From assembly GCF_020091585.1 (NCBI RefSeq), contig NZ_CP083583.1, positions 186,001-250,000 on the forward strand: a DNA stretch of 64,000 nucleotides. The letters are read 5' to 3'. Under the pieces are notes generated by a model. That model made no database searches and was not told where the DNA came from. It was given only the letters and a program-made list of their open reading frames with translations. Numbering within the stretch: the first letter of the stretch is position 1; every line of letters starts with the position of its first letter. Below are positions 18,283-27,680 of this stretch, piece after piece. The stretch is from Kovacikia minuta CCNUW1 (GTDB lineage: Bacteria > Cyanobacteriota > Cyanobacteriia > Leptolyngbyales > Leptolyngbyaceae). The translations under genes were made by a program, and so were the position numbers.

Positions 18283-19134
18283 TCAAGCAAGCAAGTGCAA
18301 TGATTTTTCCCAGAGTCGATCGGCATTATCTGAATCGAGGGCATAGGGCGCAACGCCGCTATAGTCTTCGGTGCGCCTCGTCACGATCGCGGCTTCGTTA
18401 CAGTCCTCGAAGTAGCGACCACCCACACCTTTTAGCAAGGGGGACGTTGCCAGCAGCACGGAAGTAGCCGCACCCTGTTCTGTTGTCTTCTGCCGCTCTG
18501 GTGGAGTCTGGATGCCCCCAACGTGGCGCTGGAGGTTGGTGGCGATCGCGCCAGGCATCAGCGCATTCGCCGTAATCCCATCCCTGAACCAGCGTTTGGT
18601 AGCACCGACCGCGAAAAGACTAATGGCAGACTTGGACTGCCCATAAGCCAGCCACGGGTCATAGGGACGAAAGGCGAAGTGAATATCGTCAAAGACAACG
18701 GGCGAAAGCAAGTGGCTACTAGAACTGACGGAGACGATTCGTGCCGCACCATCTGCTGCTAATGCTTTATGGAGTCCCAGTGCCAGGGCAAAATGTCCGA
18801 GATGATTGGTGGCAAACTGCATTTCCCAGCCCTCAGGGGTGCGTTGTTCAGGCAATGCCATCACACCGGCGTTGTTGACCAGGATATGCAATGGTTGATC
18901 CCATGCGGCGATGAATGTGGCGATCGAGGCGCGATCGGCTAGATCAAGCGCGGCGACGTGAATGTTCCCATTCCCAGTCGTGGCAGTGATGTCAGCCGCC
19001 GTCTTTTCGCCCGCACCGATGTCACGCACAGCCAGAGTTACTTCAGCCCCCGTTTGAGCCAGTGCCCGCGCCGTCTCGATGCCGATGCCCGATGCGGCAC
19101 CCGTGACGATCGCCCGCTTACCAGAAAAAGTCAT
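18283..19134 (-). CDS. SDR family oxidoreductase, retinol dehydrogenase/protochlorophyllide reductase-like
   Basis: 283 residues from ATG 19134, preceded by AAGGG; an in-frame TTG at 19146 is less likely. TGAASGIGIETARAL is the cofactor motif and AVRDIGAGEK favours NADP. NNAGVMA, NHLGHFALAL, SVSSSSHLL and catalytic YGQSK are present, with a longer C-terminal lid (GRYFEDCNEA). This subclass includes retinol dehydrogenase-like and POR-like reductases; substrate unknown. It sits 30 bp upstream of the RclA-like gene on the same strand and is probably co-transcribed with it. Confidence 0.9.
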   Translation of the reverse strand: MTFSGKRAIVTGAASGIGIETARALAQTGAEVTLAVRDIGAGEKTAADITATTGNGNIHVAALDLADRASIATFIAAWDQPLHILVNNAGVMALPEQRTPEGWEMQFATNHLGHFALALGLHKALAADGAARIVSVSSSSHLLSPVVFDDIHFAFRPYDPWLAYGQSKSAISLFAVGATKRWFRDGITANALMPGAIATNLQRHVGGIQTPPERQKTTEQGAATSVLLATSPLLKGVGGRYFEDCNEAAIVTRRTEDYSGVAPYALDSDNADRLWEKSLHLLA

Positions 19135-19285
19135 TGCCCTTGACAACTTCAGCAGCGGTGGAATGCCGTCCGAAGGGGGTTTTAATTAGTGTCACTATGT
19201 ACTCCTTGATGGATGGTAAATGTTAGCTGCATTGTCCATCCACATCTGTGCATGAACCTTACCAGTCACGATGACCTCCGGTGAG

Positions 19286-20885
19286 TCAGCGACCATCGCC
19301 AACACCCAGATAGCCCAAGTAACCAAGATTCTTGACGTTGTATTGGGTCATCACAATTGATCGATCGCGACTCGCTTTGATGAAATCGGCTGCTTTCTCA
19401 CCAATCATGATCGTGGGTGCGTTGGTATTGCCTGTGGTGATGCTTGGCATGATGGACGCATCCACAACACGTAGCCCCTCAACCCCGTGTACCCGCAGTT
19501 CCGGGTCTACTACCGCCATCGCGTCCGTGCCCATTTTGCAGGTGCCGACCGGGTGATACACTGTACTGCAAGCGTCTCGAATATAGGCTTCGATCTCTGC
19601 CACACTTTGAACCTCAGTACCCGGAGCAATTTCCTGACCACGAAACTCATCAAAACTGCTGCTTTGAAACAATTGGCGCATTAATTGAATTGCCGCTACC
19701 AACTTTTGCATATCGGCTTCATATTGCAGATAGTTCATCTGAAATAGAGGTGGATCGTTGGGGTCGAGCGATCGCAAACCAACACTACCCACATTGGTCT
19801 AACCGGGTCAAAGAGACGGCTCCTGTAAAGCCAAATTCTGCGGGGGCATAACCAGAGGGTAAGAACTGAATGGGACCACAGAAGAACTGTAGATCGGGTG
19901 CAGCATCCACATTGCCTTCGCTATGCAAAAATAACCCGGTTTCAATCCCATTACTGGTGATGGCAGGATGTACCGCTTGAGTTGCCTCATACACAACAGG
20001 AACCAGAATGTGGTCTTGCAAATTTTGCCCCACACCTGGCACATCAGCCACGATCGGAATGCCCCTTGCTTGCAGATAGTCTGCATTCCCAACGCCAGAT
20101 AGCAGCAACAGCTTGGGTGAATCAAACGCCCCTGCGCTCAAAATTACTTCCTGATTGGCTCGCACTTGATGCAGGGTATCGTCGTGCAGATATTCCACCC
20201 CAACAGCGCGAGTACCCTCAAACAGCAACCGAGTCACCAATGCCCCGGTCGTTACAGTCAAATTGGGACGCTGGAGAATGGGCAGGAGAAAAGCCGCCGC
20301 CGCACTGTGTCGTTTACCATCCTTGACTGTCAATTGATAGGGTCCCGCCCCTTTCTGCTGCGCCCCGTTGAAATCAGGATTGTAGTCATAGCCCGTCGCC
20401 ACACACGCATCGATAAACCGTTGAGAAACCACAGCGGCGGGTTTGATGTCGGTGACACTCAAGGCTCCATCGATCGCGTGATAGGCAGAAATTCCGCGTT
20501 GCTGATGCTCCGATTTTTTGAAATAAGGTAAAACTCCCTCGTAGCTCCAACCGGGGTTTCCTAACGATTGCCAGTGATCAAAATCGTGAGGATTACCGCG
20601 AAGATACATCATGAAATTGATGGAACTGCTACCCCCCAAAACCTTGCCACGAGGACAAAACATTTTGCGATCGTTGAGGTAAGGTTCTGGCTCTGAAAAG
20701 TATGCCCAGTCTACCTCAGAGCCGAGTAAACTGACGCATTTTGCTGGGATGTGAATCTCTGGTTTTGTATCCGGGTTGCCCGCTTCGAGGAGTAACACCG
20801 TTGCATCGCTCTCTTCGGTCAGGCGATTGGCGAGCACGCATCCTGCTGAACCTGCTCCAATCACAATGTAGGTGTAATGAGTCAT
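19286..20885 (-). pseudogene. GMC family oxidoreductase (choline dehydrogenase-like), frameshifted
   Basis: The N-terminal part (to ~19790) has the FAD motif VIGAGSAGCVLANRL, GMC signature 1 around GKVLGGSSSINFMMYLRG and signature 2 SAGAFDSPKLLLLSGVG. The C-terminal part in another frame has the catalytic His in [10 protein letters not shown] and [16 protein letters not shown]. Removing one base at the GG of 19796-19797 makes one 532-residue protein, the normal family size, reading SLTRLDN then VGSVGLRSLDP. GMC enzymes oxidise alcohols such as choline. GAGGA precedes ATG 20885. As written the catalytic half would be lost. Confidence 0.87.
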
Positions 20886-21011
20886 GGCATCCTCTTTTTA
20901 GATTGTCTCTGCTAATCTTGGTCGCCATACTGAGTGCCAGAGCGAATTGGGACAAAATTTCAATTCATCCCACTGTTAATGGATACTCAGAAACAACTCA
21001 TTAAAGACAGC

Positions 21012-21680
21012 TCAATTTGAGTTGCCGTAAAAATTGATGCGTCCATAACCTAAGAACTGACCCAGCCCATTCTCTCCTGCTGGATAAGCGGTCACACCAA
21101 ACAGGTAAACGCCACCCCAATTTGGATTGCGTTGGGCTGCAAGTGCAACTGTAACGGTGCTACCAGGTTGCACAGGTTGATCAAACACGATCGTCACTTC
21201 ACCTGGATTGGCGGGTTTCTCACCACCAACGCTAGCTAACCGAATTTCAGAACTGGCTGTCAGTCGATCGCCAACAAACGCTTTGCTACGACCAACATCA
21301 AACTTGATGGTTTCCACATTCTGAGCCTGAACAACTTTCACCGCTTTCAACGGTTGTCCGGCATCTTTGGGCACAGTCAGCGTAAATTCATAGGTAGAAG
21401 GCGTGTATGCTCCAGCCTGAGTTGCCATCGATCGAATTAATTGGGGAGGATGACTAAAAAAGGATTGCCCTGCCTGATTAATAGAAATAGTTTCGACTGG
21501 TGGTTCAAGCTGGGATGTTTGGGGCTGAGCTGTTTGTGTCTCAACCTGTTGGGTGATCAACTCGTATTTGGTTGAAGCGTGAACAACTGATTGCAAAGAA
21601 ACGGTGGCAGCGCACTGCGTTGCAGATACCGCAAGGGTCGCCAATGTTACACTAATGGTAAGTTTGTGGAATTGCATCAT
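21012..21680 (-). CDS. DUF2808 domain-containing exported protein
   Basis: 222 residues from ATG 21680; AAGGAG lies 4 bp upstream and a second ATG at 21677 is at an even better distance. The N terminus LTISVTLATLAVSATQCAA is a signal peptide. The core FSHPPQLIRSMATQ, YTPSTYEFTLTVPKDAG and PGEVTIVFDQPVQPGSTVTVAL defines DUF2808, a cyanobacterial family of unknown function thought to be extracytoplasmic. Part of the signal peptide is encoded by a 32-bp dispersed repeat (21610-21641) that recurs inside the response-regulator remnant at 23409-23440. Confidence 0.85.
   Translation of the reverse strand: MMQFHKLTISVTLATLAVSATQCAATVSLQSVVHASTKYELITQQVETQTAQPQTSQLEPPVETISINQAGQSFFSHPPQLIRSMATQAGAYTPSTYEFTLTVPKDAGQPLKAVKVVQAQNVETIKFDVGRSKAFVGDRLTASSEIRLASVGGEKPANPGEVTIVFDQPVQPGSTVTVALAAQRNPNWGGVYLFGVTAYPAGENGLGQFLGYGRINFYGNSN
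21610..21641. repeat. 32-bp small dispersed repeat, copy A (inside DUF2808 gene)
   Basis: Core TTGCAGATACCGCAAGGGTC on the plus strand. It matches 23409-23440 in 30 of 32 bases and is translated in a different frame there. Confidence 0.75.
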
Positions 21681-21770
21681 TAATCTCCTTAATGTGTGTA
21701 TACATCGTTCTGGCAAGATGGCTAAATTCTCGTATGGCAATCCATTTCACAAACCAAATACGAATGCTTA

Positions 21771-21933
21771 TTAACCTGGCAATATTTGATCTAGCATGAG
21801 CTGTAGGGTGCTGTTAGGCATCGCCGTAACGCACCGCTAACCCACGCCTCGGTGCGTTACGCTGTCGCTAACAGCACCCTACGCAATCATGGCGCAATTC
21901 CAAAATATGTAGGAACAAAAGCTGCCGGGTTAA
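21771..21933. mobile_element. 163-bp TA-flanked MITE, copy 2
   Basis: Ends TTAACCTGGCA and TGCCGGGTTAA, with TA outside both ends. It is nearly identical, in inverted orientation, to 55834-55995 apart from about ten bases in one hairpin arm. It ends five bases from the stop codon of the cupin gene. Confidence 0.85.
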
Positions 21934-21938
21934 TAGAA

Positions 21939-22376
21939 TCATGCAGAGGGTAACGTTCCGGGAGGACCCAGAAATTCGTCACCGATCTCAGCAGAAATGT
22001 GTTCAAACAGCGCCATGTCCGTTGGTTCTGTCTCATCCATTGTCCCTGTAGCTTCAATCAACCGAGCAAAGGCACTGGGAGCAGCAACAACCAACCCACG
22101 GGCTGGCTTATCGCCAAGCACAGCCACTACATGCGGGGTGCCTGGAGAAATTAGATAACTGTCACCAGGGCTTAGCACCACCTTGTTCTCGCCCGCCCAA
22201 ACCGTATACTCCCCTTCCAACACGTAGAGTTGTTCGGAATAGCGTGTGTGGCGATGGAGAGGAGTTTGTGCGCCAGGTGGGAAATAGCCCTCAATGAGAT
22301 CGTACTGCCCTCCGGTTGTAGTGTGATCCGCAACGATGGTAAGACGAGTGCCAAATAACCAGAGGGTCTGTGTCAT
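21939..22376 (-). CDS. Cupin domain-containing protein
   Basis: 145 residues. Cupin motif 1 is PPGAQTPLHRHTRYSEQLYVLEGEY (two His and Glu for metal binding) and motif 2 is PGDSYLISPGTPHVVAVLG (His). This is a single small beta-barrel cupin that probably binds a divalent metal. It resembles quercetin-dioxygenase-like cupins common in stress clusters. AGGA lies before the ATG. It is 40 bp downstream of the Dps-like gene, on the same strand, so an operon is likely. The enzymatic role, if any, is unknown. Confidence 0.88.
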   Translation of the reverse strand: MTQTLWLFGTRLTIVADHTTTGGQYDLIEGYFPPGAQTPLHRHTRYSEQLYVLEGEYTVWAGENKVVLSPGDSYLISPGTPHVVAVLGDKPARGLVVAAPSAFARLIEATGTMDETEPTDMALFEHISAEIGDEFLGPPGTLPSA

Positions 22377-22416
22377 GAGATTATTCCTGTTGGTTAGAAT
22401 GCCTGGGTCATCGAAG

Positions 22417-23007
22417 TTAACTGCGTACCAACGGTGTATCTACCAAATGTTCTGCCAGAAACCAAACTTGTGTTTCATGGAGCCGCAATGCTTGACTCAC
22501 TAACAAATCATTGGTGCCGCTATCTTGGCTCGTTGCGGTTTTGTCGATCGCCACTCTCAATTCCTGAATAATCAACTCGTGCGCCTCTAGCAACCGTGAC
22601 AACATCACGGGAACTTCTTCCACTCCATTAGGCGGACGCTGAATTTTGGTGACTTCTGCCACATGACGTGGATCAGCGATCGCTACACCTCCTAGAGTTT
22701 GTACTCGTTCACCTAATGTATCAATTAACTCAATCTGCTCACTGGCGTGTTTGTCGAGTAGTAGATGCAGTTGATAAAACGTGTGTCCTCGCATCAACCA
22801 ATGATGTTTCTTATAGAGATGATAAAGAACAATCGTATCCGCCAGGATCTGATTGATTAAAGCACAACTTTCGTTACGGACTTTAGGATTGAGGGCAATC
22901 GGTAAATCACGCAGAGTACCGAACTGCTGAATTTCATAGCCGTGTTGATGCAATAAGGGTTGACTCTGATCAACGTTAGTCATTTTACCTGTATTTTGAG
23001 TTGGCAC
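22417..23007 (-). CDS. Dps family ferritin-like protein
   Basis: 196 residues from GTG 23007, which has AAGGAG eight bases upstream; an ATG at 22983 is the alternative start. The four-helix bundle shows LADTIVLYHLYKKHHWLMRGHTFYQLHLLLDKHASEQIELIDTLGERV, containing the Dps ferroxidase His, Asp and Glu pattern (HHW..G..F..LH..D.H..E..). Dps proteins oxidise and store iron and protect DNA from peroxide (family knowledge). The N-terminal extension of ~45 residues is longer than in E. coli Dps. The cupin gene lies just downstream. Confidence 0.9.
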   Translation of the reverse strand: MPTQNTGKMTNVDQSQPLLHQHGYEIQQFGTLRDLPIALNPKVRNESCALINQILADTIVLYHLYKKHHWLMRGHTFYQLHLLLDKHASEQIELIDTLGERVQTLGGVAIADPRHVAEVTKIQRPPNGVEEVPVMLSRLLEAHELIIQELRVAIDKTATSQDSGTNDLLVSQALRLHETQVWFLAEHLVDTPLVRS

Positions 23008-23360
23008 GATCGGATCTCCTTGCTTGAATCAATTTATTGTTATTTGATCGGTTGCTCACTGTCCCTGTAGCAACCATTTTGCGCTTTCTATACAAAAACA
23101 TCATTACAACAACCTCCATATTTCTAATGACTAACATTGAAAATCGCGGTTGTTAATTCCTCAATATTCATCAAACCTGAAACATCCAATTGAATCACTG
23201 CCAGCGTTTGCATGAATTTAATATAGGTAACTAACTTGCGCTTGTCGTCCACTCAGGGTTGACACTTCTACGCGATCGAGTGATGGGTGAAACAGCCGAT
23301 CTCATGATGGAAAACTGATTCCAACTAAAGTTGGTATTTAGATTCCAACTTCAGTGCAAT
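23008..23360. other. Gene-free stretch upstream of the dps-like gene
   Basis: 353 bp. It should hold the dps promoter. The only structure seen is a small palindrome CCAACTAAAGTTGG near 23324 followed by a second AGATTCCAACTTCAG. No gene is supported. Confidence 0.5.
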
Positions 23361-23620
23361 CTACAGGCTGACAAGTCTGCGCTTAACGGCAACAATCACC
23401 GCTTGAACGCGCGCTGCTTTGCAGATACCGCAAGGGTCGCTCACACCCAATTTGCTCAAAAGCCGATTCCTATGAGATTCGACGGTACTTTCGCTAATTA
23501 TTAAAGCCGTTGCAATGTCTATATTACTGATTCCCTGTGCTATCACACGCAGCACTGCTAATTCTCGCCCACTCAGTTCTGGGCTGCTCATCCGCTACAA
23601 CAGTTTCGCCCCCACTGCCT
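23361..23620 (-). pseudogene. NarL/LuxR-type response regulator remnant
   Basis: Only the C-terminal helix-turn-helix is left: ELSGRELAVLRVIAQGISN and ISESTVESHRNRLLSKLG. Just before the start, the frame reads VGAKLL-stop-R, matching VGAKLVQR of the intact regulator at 6820, so the Gln codon has become TAG and the receiver domain is gone. An eight-residue insertion after LGVSD is exactly where the 32-bp dispersed repeat lies. A 76-residue free HTH protein could still be made from 23591, but decay is the simpler reading. Confidence 0.8.
23409..23440. repeat. 32-bp small dispersed repeat, copy B (inside regulator remnant)
   Basis: Same core as 21610-21641, here adding about eight in-frame residues (PCGICKAA) to the LuxR-type DNA-binding domain between the third helix and the C-terminal helix. 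Confidence 0.75.
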
Positions 23621-23642
23621 AGAGCATCGGTACAGTATTTCG

Positions 23643-23709
23643 AGAAACCGGGTTTCTGGTGAGGATATGCAACGAAACTTGAGCATCTCACAGAAGAAAC
23701 CCGGTTTCT
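23643..23709. repeat. Inverted pair of GAAACCGGGTTTC repeats
   Basis: AGAAACCGGGTTTCT at 23643-23657 and AGAAACCCGGTTTCT at 23695-23709 are each palindromic and face each other. This is a familiar cyanobacterial interspersed palindrome. The gap 23621-24150 has no supported gene. Confidence 0.65.
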
Positions 23710-23935
23710 GTACCGGGGTTCTAGTGCGATCGCCCCTCTTCCTCACTGATGCTCTGATATCAGAGATGCTGAACCTCGTAGATTTTGTGTGGTCGCTTGA
23801 CCTTTACGAGGATAGGAACTCCCCGGCTGCCATAAAATTTGATTTAATCGATTTACATCTTAATAAAGTTTTTATTACGGCATCTTGTGTGGGTCAGTAG
23901 AGAATGGGGCGCGATTTGCAAATTGCAGAAATTTT

Positions 23936-23968
23936 AGCTCCCCGGATTCTCAAAGAATCCGGGGAGCT
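23936..23968. terminator. Strong 15-bp perfect hairpin, terminator-like
   Basis: Arms AGCTCCCCGGATTCT and AGAATCCGGGGAGCT with loop CAA, followed on the plus strand by GAGCGCTTATTTTTTGC. It could end plus-strand transcripts or be another interspersed palindrome; no plus-strand gene is close upstream. Confidence 0.5.
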
Positions 23969-24045
23969 GAGCGCTTATTTTTTGCTTATTTCAGTGCCAT
24001 TCATCCATAGTTAAGGAACAAGAACAAAATAAATTCGGTAACTTG

Positions 24046-24115
24046 TAGGGGCTTAGCATGCGGCAAGAATGCTTTCGCCTATGGCAAAGATTTTTGCCCG
24101 CATGCTAAGCCCTTA
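24046..24115. repeat. Inverted repeat near the patatin gene 3' end
   Basis: Arms TAGGGGCTTAGCATGCGG and CCGCATGCTAAGCCCTTA with one mismatch, spaced by ~34 bp. It lies just beyond the stop of the patatin gene (minus strand, stop at 24151) and might fold in its 3' UTR. Confidence 0.6.
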
Positions 24116-24150
24116 CGGCTGGAATTGCCGGTATTATTTAATTCGAGATC

Positions 24151-25260
24151 TTAAGCCGCAAGCAGTTCAGGGGCTGCTTCCGTCTTCGCAAAACCACGAG
24201 CTGCTAAATGAGCTTCCCAGCTCCACTGCTGTAGCAAAAATGTCTTGGCTTTTTCATAGCCCTCTTTGTAAAGGGAACTCTTCTCGTCATTGGTCAAGTT
24301 GAACTGAGTAGTTGCAACCCCCATGGTGCCAATTCTAATCACCCGAGCCTGTTCATTTGTGGCTAGATAGCGGCGGTCTGAGGCGGCCTGCATCGTGTTG
24401 AGCATACCCATAAAGAGATCAATGGGGCTTTTAATGGGTTTGGTAGACTCAGGTTTTTCTACCAGTTGGAATCCAAAAGTCGGGCACTTGGGACGCTGAC
24501 GCTCTGGGGCATCATAAATCCATAATGGGAAATTACTCAAAATGCCACCATCTACAATCATTGATTCGCCCAACTTTCCAGGCTCAAAGAAGAACGGAAT
24601 ACTCATCGATAACCGTACCGCTTCTGCCACATTAAATGTATCAGGAGACTCACCGTATTGGTTCAGATCCGTGGGTAACACGCGCATTGCTCCCTGGCTG
24701 ATATCTGAGATGACCACCCGTAACTCTCGCTGGCGATACCAGGGAACTCCAGCGGAATGGTTGAAAGACTTAAACGAAGGGATTTTTGAGTCGATGTTCT
24801 TTTGCAACCAGTGCAGAAATGGTTTTGATGAATACTGCCCCTGCTGACCAACCAGTAGCAGGTTGACCAACATCGGAATGGGATGCTTCAAATCATCATG
24901 GGGAGAGCCATTCAGAATAAATGGACTTGTTTTTTTGCTGAGCAGGTCGCTCATATAGTCCAGTTGACCAATAATCTCCTCCAGTTCGTCCAGGGAGAAA
25001 TCTGCTGCAAGCATTGCTGCCGTAATTGCCCCTGCTGAGGTGCCTGCGACCTTCCGGAACTTCACACCGGCATCATCAAAGCAGCGCAGCGCTCCTAAGA
25101 ATGCCGTTCCCTTAACACCACCGCCTTCAAACACCGCATCTGCATAAAAGTTGCCGTCTTCGGCTTGAGGCAGTTTTCGTTGGATAAGTGCTTTCTCAAC
25201 ATTCGTGAGACGAAGGGCTTCGTTTTGAGCAAAGACATTAGACGGATTCCATTTAGTCAT
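24151..25260 (-). CDS. Patatin-like phospholipase family protein
   Basis: 369 residues from ATG 25260 with GGAG upstream; a GTG at 25296 is possible. The oxyanion motif FEGGGVKG (~45-51), the nucleophile GTSAG (S~75) and the catalytic Asp in IVDGGILSNFP make the Ser-Asp dyad of patatin lipases. It is likely to be a cytoplasmic acyl hydrolase acting on membrane lipids. No signal peptide or transmembrane segment is seen. It stands alone on the minus strand beside repeats, so no partner is indicated. Confidence 0.93.
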   Translation of the reverse strand: MTKWNPSNVFAQNEALRLTNVEKALIQRKLPQAEDGNFYADAVFEGGGVKGTAFLGALRCFDDAGVKFRKVAGTSAGAITAAMLAADFSLDELEEIIGQLDYMSDLLSKKTSPFILNGSPHDDLKHPIPMLVNLLLVGQQGQYSSKPFLHWLQKNIDSKIPSFKSFNHSAGVPWYRQRELRVVISDISQGAMRVLPTDLNQYGESPDTFNVAEAVRLSMSIPFFFEPGKLGESMIVDGGILSNFPLWIYDAPERQRPKCPTFGFQLVEKPESTKPIKSPIDLFMGMLNTMQAASDRRYLATNEQARVIRIGTMGVATTQFNLTNDEKSSLYKEGYEKAKTFLLQQWSWEAHLAARGFAKTEAAPELLAA

Positions 25261-25564
25261 TGGTGGGGGCTCCAAATGAAGGTAGAAAGTGGTCACCAGG
25301 TTTTTTCGTGTGCTGTGGAAACCCGGTTAACTAAAAATCCAAAGGGAGAGAATCAAATTCCCGAAAGGCAAGTTAGGGAGTCGGAATCAAGAATCTGGGG
25401 AAAAGTTAGGGCGATCGCCCCTCCAAAACTCCTTAACTTTTCTGAATCGACGGTCGCCGGAACAAGCCGTATAAATAAATTATTGAACGAAACGAACTGA
25501 AACCAAGCCCCCCGGCCCCCTATCAATTTTTCGAAATCAACCCCCTTCACCTGGAGAATGAACA

Positions 25565-25744
25565 ATGAAGCTGCAATACCGTGGTCAATCCTATCACTCC
25601 CAATCCAGTAGCTCCCCAACCCCTTTATGGGCTGAAATGCTGAAGTATCGTGGTAGCACTTACACCGTTGCAACTCGCTCCAATTTAGCAACGGAACCTC
25701 ACCCGCAGACGCTTAAATATCGTGGAATTAGCTACGTCGTTTGA
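25565..25744 (+). CDS. DUF4278 domain-containing small protein
   Basis: 59 residues. GGAG lies eight bases before ATG 25565 and the stop is TGA. The protein has three copies of a motif like LKYRGxxY (LQYRGQSY, LKYRGSTY, LKYRGISYVV), the mark of DUF4278, a cyanobacterial small-protein family of unknown function. The repeated unit may build a small beta-structure. It lies divergent from the patatin gene and convergent with the MFS transporter, with a terminator hairpin ~200 bp downstream. Confidence 0.82.
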   Translation: MKLQYRGQSYHSQSSSSPTPLWAEMLKYRGSTYTVATRSNLATEPHPQTLKYRGISYVV

Positions 25745-25866
25745 GTCAAGGATTCAAAGTTCACTGCTTTTTCGTGCATCAACGCACATTCCATCGCTCC
25801 CTCATTCACCTGAGACCCATTTCTCCTAATCTAATACCAATTTGAATTGAAAACGCGACAGATCTG

Positions 25867-25894
25867 GTAGGGGCGTTTGGCCAAACGCCCCTAC
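25867..25894. repeat. 28-bp perfect palindrome
   Basis: GTAGGGGCGTTTGG followed at once by its reverse complement. It belongs to the interspersed palindromes of cyanobacteria and shares GTAGGGGCG with the 7494-7558 repeat. Confidence 0.75.
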
Positions 25895-25949
25895 AGGATG
25901 TTGATGTGCCATGAAGACTATTTAATTTGGTATAAACTCTCGCGATCAG

Positions 25950-25978
25950 CCTGGTCCCCCCCTACCAGGCTTTTTAAT
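25950..25978 (+). terminator. Rho-independent terminator
   Basis: Stem AGCCTGGT/ACCAGGCT with a C-rich loop and a TTTTTAAT tail on the plus strand. It would end the DUF4278 transcript and insulate it from the convergent MFS gene. Confidence 0.7.
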
Positions 25979-26001
25979 GCAAAAGCGCGGAAGCCCCTGG
26001 G

Positions 26002-27645
26002 TTAGTGCACCGCAGTCGTTCTGGCTCCAGCCCCTCCCTTACCCAGAAACAACAGAAGTGGCAATGAACAGAGAAAGACAATGCCAACGAAGCGAAAAAT
26101 ATCAGCGTAGGACAGGATGGCTGCCTGGTTATTGACCAATTGGGAAAGGGAGGCGATCGCTTGCTGTTGAGCCGTTGCAGCATCCGAGCCGCGACTCTGA
26201 AATAAACCTGAAAGTGCAGTCAGGCGTTGGCTCGTCTCTAAATCATAGGGGGTCAATTTGGACAACAAAATTGCTCGATGAAAAGATTCGCGTTGATCGA
26301 GCAGTGTGGTCAGAATTGCAATGCCAATACTGCCACCCAGTTGACGAGTGAGGTTGTAGAAGCCCGATCCAGCCGATATATCTTTCTTGGGAATGGAACC
26401 CAGTGCCGCCAAACTTAAAGGGAGGAACATCAGCACTGTCGTTGCACCTCGCCAGATCAGCGGCCAAAACAAATCATCCGTCCCGGTTTGGGGTGTAATT
26501 TTTGCCAGATCGAACATGACTGCTGTTGTCCCAACGGCACCCAATCCAATCAAAATCCGAGCATCTACCTTTGTCGAAATTTTGCCTAACAGAACCATCA
26601 TGATTGCGGAAGCCAAAGCACCGGGAGCAAGTAACCATCCGGTTTGAGTTGCCGAAAAGCCCAACACACCCTGGGCAAACAGGGGTACGGCAAACAGGGC
26701 TCCATACAACCCCATACCCAGAATGCCCGAATAAAGGCTACCCGCTGCCAGGGATTTATGCCGCAAAACGCGCAGATCAACCGCAGGTGCTTTTGCGCTA
26801 AGCTCTCGCCAGACAAACAGAATGAGTCCAATGCTTCCTGCGATCGCCAGAGTGGTAATGAAACCTGACTCAAACCAGTCTTCCTTTTCCCCTTCTTCTA
26901 GAAAAGCCTGCAAGCTGCCTACGGCAATACACAGCAGCATGATTCCTGCCCAGTCTACTTTTGCCGGAGTTCGAGCATGTTGTTTGGCGTCAGGTCGAAG
27001 AAACACGATCGCCATAATTACTGCCAGAATACCAACGGGCAGGTTGATAAAGAAAATCCACCGCCAACCCAACGTATCGGTTAGGTAGCCTCCCAGGGTA
27101 GGACCGATCGCGGGACCCGCAATCACCCCAACACCAAACACGGACTGCGCCACCCCCTGTTCCGCTGGGGGAAAAGTCTCAAACAGGATTGCCTGCGCTT
27201 TTGCTAATAGACCACCGCCACATAAGCCCTGCAATATTCGGGCAGCAACCAGCATGGGCAGATTGATAGACAACCCGCAAAGAACTGAGGCAGCAGTAAA
27301 CCCAATCATGGAGAAAACAAAGTAGGTTTTCTTGCCAAAGAAATCACCTAGCCAGGCAGAGAGCGGAATTAACACCACGTTGGCGATCGCGTAACCCGTT
27401 ACCACCCAGCCAATCTCGGTGACAGTTGCTCCCAGGGTTGCTTGCATGTCGGTGAGGGCAACATTCACAATGCTGGTATCAATCACTTCTAAAATGGCAC
27501 CCAGGGATGCGGTTAGAGCGATCGCCCATTTCAATGGACCCTGGATGTATCCAGCAGCAGCATCGCTAGATTTCTTCGATGGTTGACGGGATTGCGATCG
27601 TTTGGAGTGTCGCGATCGGGATGGGGAATAGGGTGTATTAGACAT
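26002..27645 (-). CDS. DHA2 family MFS drug efflux transporter (EmrB/QacA type)
   Basis: 547 residues with a basic N-terminal tail then about 14 membrane helices. Seen are the DHA2 motif WVVTGYAIANVVLIPLSAWLGDFFGKK (motif A region), GVIAGPAIGPTLGGYLTDTLGWRWIFFINLPVG (motif C, proton antiporter) and EVIDTSIVNVAL at the start. It exports drugs or toxic compounds in exchange for protons. The HlyD-type adaptor gene ends 35 bp upstream and the TetR gene beyond it, giving the classical tetR-emrA-emrB order on one strand. Confidence 0.94.
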   Translation of the reverse strand: MSNTPYSPSRSRHSKRSQSRQPSKKSSDAAAGYIQGPLKWAIALTASLGAILEVIDTSIVNVALTDMQATLGATVTEIGWVVTGYAIANVVLIPLSAWLGDFFGKKTYFVFSMIGFTAASVLCGLSINLPMLVAARILQGLCGGGLLAKAQAILFETFPPAEQGVAQSVFGVGVIAGPAIGPTLGGYLTDTLGWRWIFFINLPVGILAVIMAIVFLRPDAKQHARTPAKVDWAGIMLLCIAVGSLQAFLEEGEKEDWFESGFITTLAIAGSIGLILFVWRELSAKAPAVDLRVLRHKSLAAGSLYSGILGMGLYGALFAVPLFAQGVLGFSATQTGWLLAPGALASAIMMVLLGKISTKVDARILIGLGAVGTTAVMFDLAKITPQTGTDDLFWPLIWRGATTVLMFLPLSLAALGSIPKKDISAGSGFYNLTRQLGGSIGIAILTTLLDQRESFHRAILLSKLTPYDLETSQRLTALSGLFQSRGSDAATAQQQAIASLSQLVNNQAAILSYADIFRFVGIVFLCSLPLLLFLGKGGAGARTTAVH

Positions 27646-27680
27646 GTAAATTGGATCATCCCCTACAAAAAAACAAAGGA

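Noticed and set aside
23667-23900. 77-residue frame on the plus strand
   Set aside because: It starts in the GAAACCGGGTTTC repeat and has no convincing ribosome site or family similarity.
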